Positions 5,067 through 6,711 of a stretch of 6,711 nt of DNA are shown here, one piece after another. The position numbers and the translations under genes were made by a program. The stretch is from Chloroflexota bacterium (GTDB lineage: Bacteria > Chloroflexota > Ktedonobacteria > Ktedonobacterales > Ktedonobacteraceae), in assembly GCA_021828635.1 (NCBI GenBank), contig JAJZEJ010000834.1, positions 1 through 6,711 of the forward strand, in the 5' to 3' direction. How positions within the stretch are numbered: the first letter of the stretch is position 1; each line of letters opens with the position of its first letter. The notes below the pieces were generated by a model, which saw only the letters and a program-made list of their open reading frames with translations, was not told where the DNA came from and did no database searches.

Positions 5067-6203
5067 TTATTTTTCGCCCCTATCCGGCAAAGTGAAGCAG
5101 AAGGTGGCTCCCTGGCCCTCCTCGCTTTCAACCCAGAGACGGCCCCGATGACGTTTAATCAAATCGGCAGAAATAGCAAGACCCAGACCGAGACCAGCGA
5201 CGTTTCTCTGGTTCGGACGCTCGACGCGATAAAATGGCTCAAAAATAGCGGCCTGCTGTTCTTTAGGAATGCCTGGACCAGAATCCTGCACACAGGTGGT
5301 AACGCCCTGGGCATCGGATGAGAGCTTCACCAAAATATTCTCTGAGAGAGGCGCGTATTTGATAGCATTGGTCAGCAAATTGGTCAGCACCTGACCGATG
5401 CGTTCGCGGTCGGCACACACTATTTTTTCTACTGCCCCTTCTTTTATGAGTGTATGATGCTCAGTCGTCAACTGCACATTTTCAACGACTTCGTTGATCA
5501 GCTCATCGAAATTAAATTCACTCTCGCGTAGTTGCAACTTGCCGCCCTCTATACGGCTAATATCGAGCAAGTCTTCGATCAGACCGGCCAGGCGCGTGGC
5601 CTGCTGGTCTATTTTGTTCGCCAATTGCGCGGCCTGCTCATCGCCCGCACGTTTGTTGCGCCTGCTCAGCAATTGCGCATACCCTTTAAGACTGCTGAGC
5701 GGCGTTTTGAGTTCATGGACAACCATGCTGATAAATTCGTTGCGTCGTGCCTCGCGTTCGTCACGAGTAATCTGCTCACGCAACAGGCGCTCACGCTCCT
5801 GTTCGGCCTTACGGCGCTCAATAGCGTAGCGCATCATGCGATAGAGCAATTCGCCTTGCAGCAATTCTTTGGTCACATAGTCGTCGGCACCAGCCTGGAG
5901 CGCCTGAATATCAATATCGCCACCGGTAGCCCCCGTCAACATAATAATCGGGCGGCTATAGCCTTCTTTACGGGCTGCTTGTAACAATTCGATACCACTA
6001 CTCGCACCCAGGCGGTAATCAACCAGGCAAATATCATGGTCGGCATGCTGCATGTGCGCCAGACCGTCCTCGAATGATTGCTCCCAGAGAACCTTGTAAC
6101 TCGCGTGGGGAATCCTCGATAGCACCTTGCGTAGGAGAATGAAGTCTTCCTCATCATCTTCGATGAGCAACACTGTAATGATGGCCGCCTGGTAGTTCTG
6201 CAT
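5067..6203 (-). CDS. Hybrid sensor: N-terminal receiver domain with HisKA and HATPase_c kinase domains
   Basis: A 378-aa cytoplasmic histidine kinase with a receiver domain in front. The receiver (about 8-125) has the acidic pocket Glu15-Asp16-Asp17, phospho-acceptor Asp62 in LVDYR, Thr90 and Lys112. A charged coiled-coil linker (126-157) leads to the HisKA H-box VVHELKTPL with His163. The ATPase domain has the N-box around NLLTNAIKY (275-283), the G1 box DSGPG (307-311), the F-box FEPFYR (321-326) and the G2 box GLGLGL (337-342). All catalytic residues are present. There is no membrane segment and no PAS or GAF sensor domain, so input probably arrives as phosphate on Asp62. The reading frame extends upstream to an ATG at 6278, but that would overlap the response-regulator gene; the ATG at 6203 has AAAAGG 5 bases upstream, and the receiver starts at once after it. 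The gene follows the regulator gene after 16 bases, in the same operon. Confidence 0.9.
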   Translation of the reverse strand: MQNYQAAIITVLLIEDDEEDFILLRKVLSRIPHASYKVLWEQSFEDGLAHMQHADHDICLVDYRLGASSGIELLQAARKEGYSRPIIMLTGATGGDIDIQALQAGADDYVTKELLQGELLYRMMRYAIERRKAEQERERLLREQITRDEREARRNEFISMVVHELKTPLSSLKGYAQLLSRRNKRAGDEQAAQLANKIDQQATRLAGLIEDLLDISRIEGGKLQLRESEFNFDELINEVVENVQLTTEHHTLIKEGAVEKIVCADRERIGQVLTNLLTNAIKYAPLSENILVKLSSDAQGVTTCVQDSGPGIPKEQQAAIFEPFYRVERPNQRNVAGLGLGLAISADLIKRHRGRLWVESEEGQGATFCFTLPDRGEK

Positions 6204-6208
6204 AGACA

Positions 6209-6222
6209 CCTTTTCTCTCCTA
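6209..6222 (-). promoter_or_regulatory. Ribosome binding region deciding the hybrid kinase start
   Basis: On the minus strand the stop codon of the response-regulator gene (TAG, 6222 to 6220) is the first part of TAGGAGAG (6222-6215), directly followed by AAAAGG (6214-6209). The second motif is 5 bases from the ATG at 6203, the first 11 bases. The arrangement suggests termination and reinitiation, so the two proteins would be made in a coupled way. Confidence 0.6.
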
Positions 6223-6663
6223 CTGAGGCAGTGTGACGATCTCAAACCAGTATTTGCCGAGCATCTGCATAACCTCAATCAGGCGCTCAAAAGTGACAGG
6301 TTTGGTAACAAACGAGTTGACACCTAGTTTATAGGAGCGATACACGTCTTCTTCCGCTTTCGAGGTTGTAAAAACAACAATGGGAATATCCTTCACGTCG
6401 GGATGCTCTTTGATCTCTTTGAGTGCCTCACGCCCATCCTTCCTGGGCATATTCAGATCAAGCAGTATCACACCAGGGCGGGGCGCTGTGCCTGGGTCGC
6501 TATATGCATCCCGATGAAAAAGATAATCCAGCAGTTCTTCACCGTCGCGTACACAGTAGAGTTCGTTGAGCAATTTGCCCTGCTTGAGTGCTTTCTGAGT
6601 TAGCAAGATATCGTCTTCGTCGTCATCAGCCATTAAAATGATAATAGGACTTTTACTAGCCAT
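6220..6663 (-). CDS. Single-domain response regulator, Rcp/CheY-like
   Basis: A 147-aa stand-alone receiver with no output domain. The acidic pocket is Asp13-Asp14 in MADDDEDD, the phospho-acceptor is Asp69 in ILLDLNMP, Thr99 lies in VVFTTS, and Lys121 lies in VTKP. The extended loop between helix 2 and strand 3 (about 48-63, HRDAYSDPGTAPRPG) is typical of the Rcp1 subfamily, which serves as phosphorelay partner of phytochrome-like and other soluble kinases. The start at 6663 has AGAAGGAA (6671-6678), 7 bases upstream. It is followed after 16 bases by the hybrid kinase gene. Without an output domain, it must act by protein contact or by shuttling phosphate, perhaps between the downstream kinase and a kinase encoded further upstream. 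Confidence 0.92.
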   Translation of the reverse strand: MASKSPIIILMADDDEDDILLTQKALKQGKLLNELYCVRDGEELLDYLFHRDAYSDPGTAPRPGVILLDLNMPRKDGREALKEIKEHPDVKDIPIVVFTTSKAEEDVYRSYKLGVNSFVTKPVTFERLIEVMQMLGKYWFEIVTLPQ

Positions 6664-6678
6664 ACAGTTATTCCTTCT

Positions 6679-6711
6679 CTAGTTGCGTGGTAGACAAAGT
6701 TGCATGATGGA
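6679..6711 (-). CDS. Possible C-terminal end of an upstream gene (partial)
   Basis: In one minus-strand frame the window edge reads SIMQLCLPRN followed by a TAG stop at 6681-6679, 15 bases before the response-regulator start. Histidine kinases often end in a strand followed by a Leu-Pro-Arg or Leu-Pro-Lys tail, and Rcp-type regulators commonly follow a kinase gene at this spacing. Ten codons are weak evidence: a stop is expected by chance in such a stretch, so this is only a suggestion. Confidence 0.25.
   Translation of the reverse strand, partial: SIMQLCLPRN

Noticed and set aside
5532..5984. 150-codon plus-strand open frame inside the hybrid kinase gene
   Set aside because: It is antisense to receiver and HisKA sequence with all catalytic residues intact. 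It is a shadow of codon bias.
6204..6278. Longer N-terminus for the hybrid kinase
   Set aside because: It would overlap the response-regulator gene by 59 bases and adds Cys/Arg/Ser-rich residues before the receiver. The ATG at 6203 has a good ribosome site.

Overview
The window looks like bacterial chromosome with a GC content near one half (judged by eye, not computed). It holds six convincing protein genes, one low-confidence gene fragment at the right edge, and no tRNA, rRNA, CRISPR array or mobile-element gene that I can see. A soluble hybrid histidine kinase, an Rcp-type response regulator, an ABC1/UbiB kinase with a membrane tail, and a betaine-homocysteine methyltransferase-like enzyme together would suit Chloroflexota, perhaps Ktedonobacteria. 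That placement is an impression from gene content and style; nothing here is diagnostic.

Layout. Bases 1-317 contain no gene I can support; they include a C-rich imperfect tandem repeat and CAC/CAT-rich sequence. Bases 318-3200 are a plus-strand operon-like trio: an unrecognised 224-aa protein that may have a dimeric alpha/beta-barrel (ABM-like) fold, a sarcosine-oxidase-family FAD amine oxidase that starts 25 bases before the first gene ends, and a BHMT-like homocysteine S-methyltransferase 37 bases further on. Bases 3206-4924 (minus) encode an AarF/UbiB-type atypical kinase, which converges on the methyltransferase gene with only 5 bases between stop codons. Bases 4925-5066 are a short intergenic region with a possible promoter for the UbiB gene and a perfect 27-bp hairpin just past the stop codon of the next gene. 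Bases 5067-6663 (minus) are a two-gene signalling operon: a single-domain Rcp/CheY-like response regulator followed by a REC-HisKA-HATPase hybrid kinase. Ten codons ending in TAG at the right edge may be the tail of another gene in that operon.

How the genes may work together. BHMT moves a methyl group from betaine to homocysteine and leaves dimethylglycine. Sarcosine-oxidase-family enzymes remove N-methyl groups from, or oxidise, secondary amino acids. Side by side they suggest a small module for methylated amines or amino acids, with the first gene as an unknown partner. The methyltransferase lacks the Asp that BHMT uses for homocysteine (Ala-Glu in its place), and the oxidase keeps most but not all of the sarcosine-oxidase active site, so the true substrates may differ. 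The signalling pair is probably a cytoplasmic phosphorelay. Nothing in the sequence ties it to the metabolic operon.
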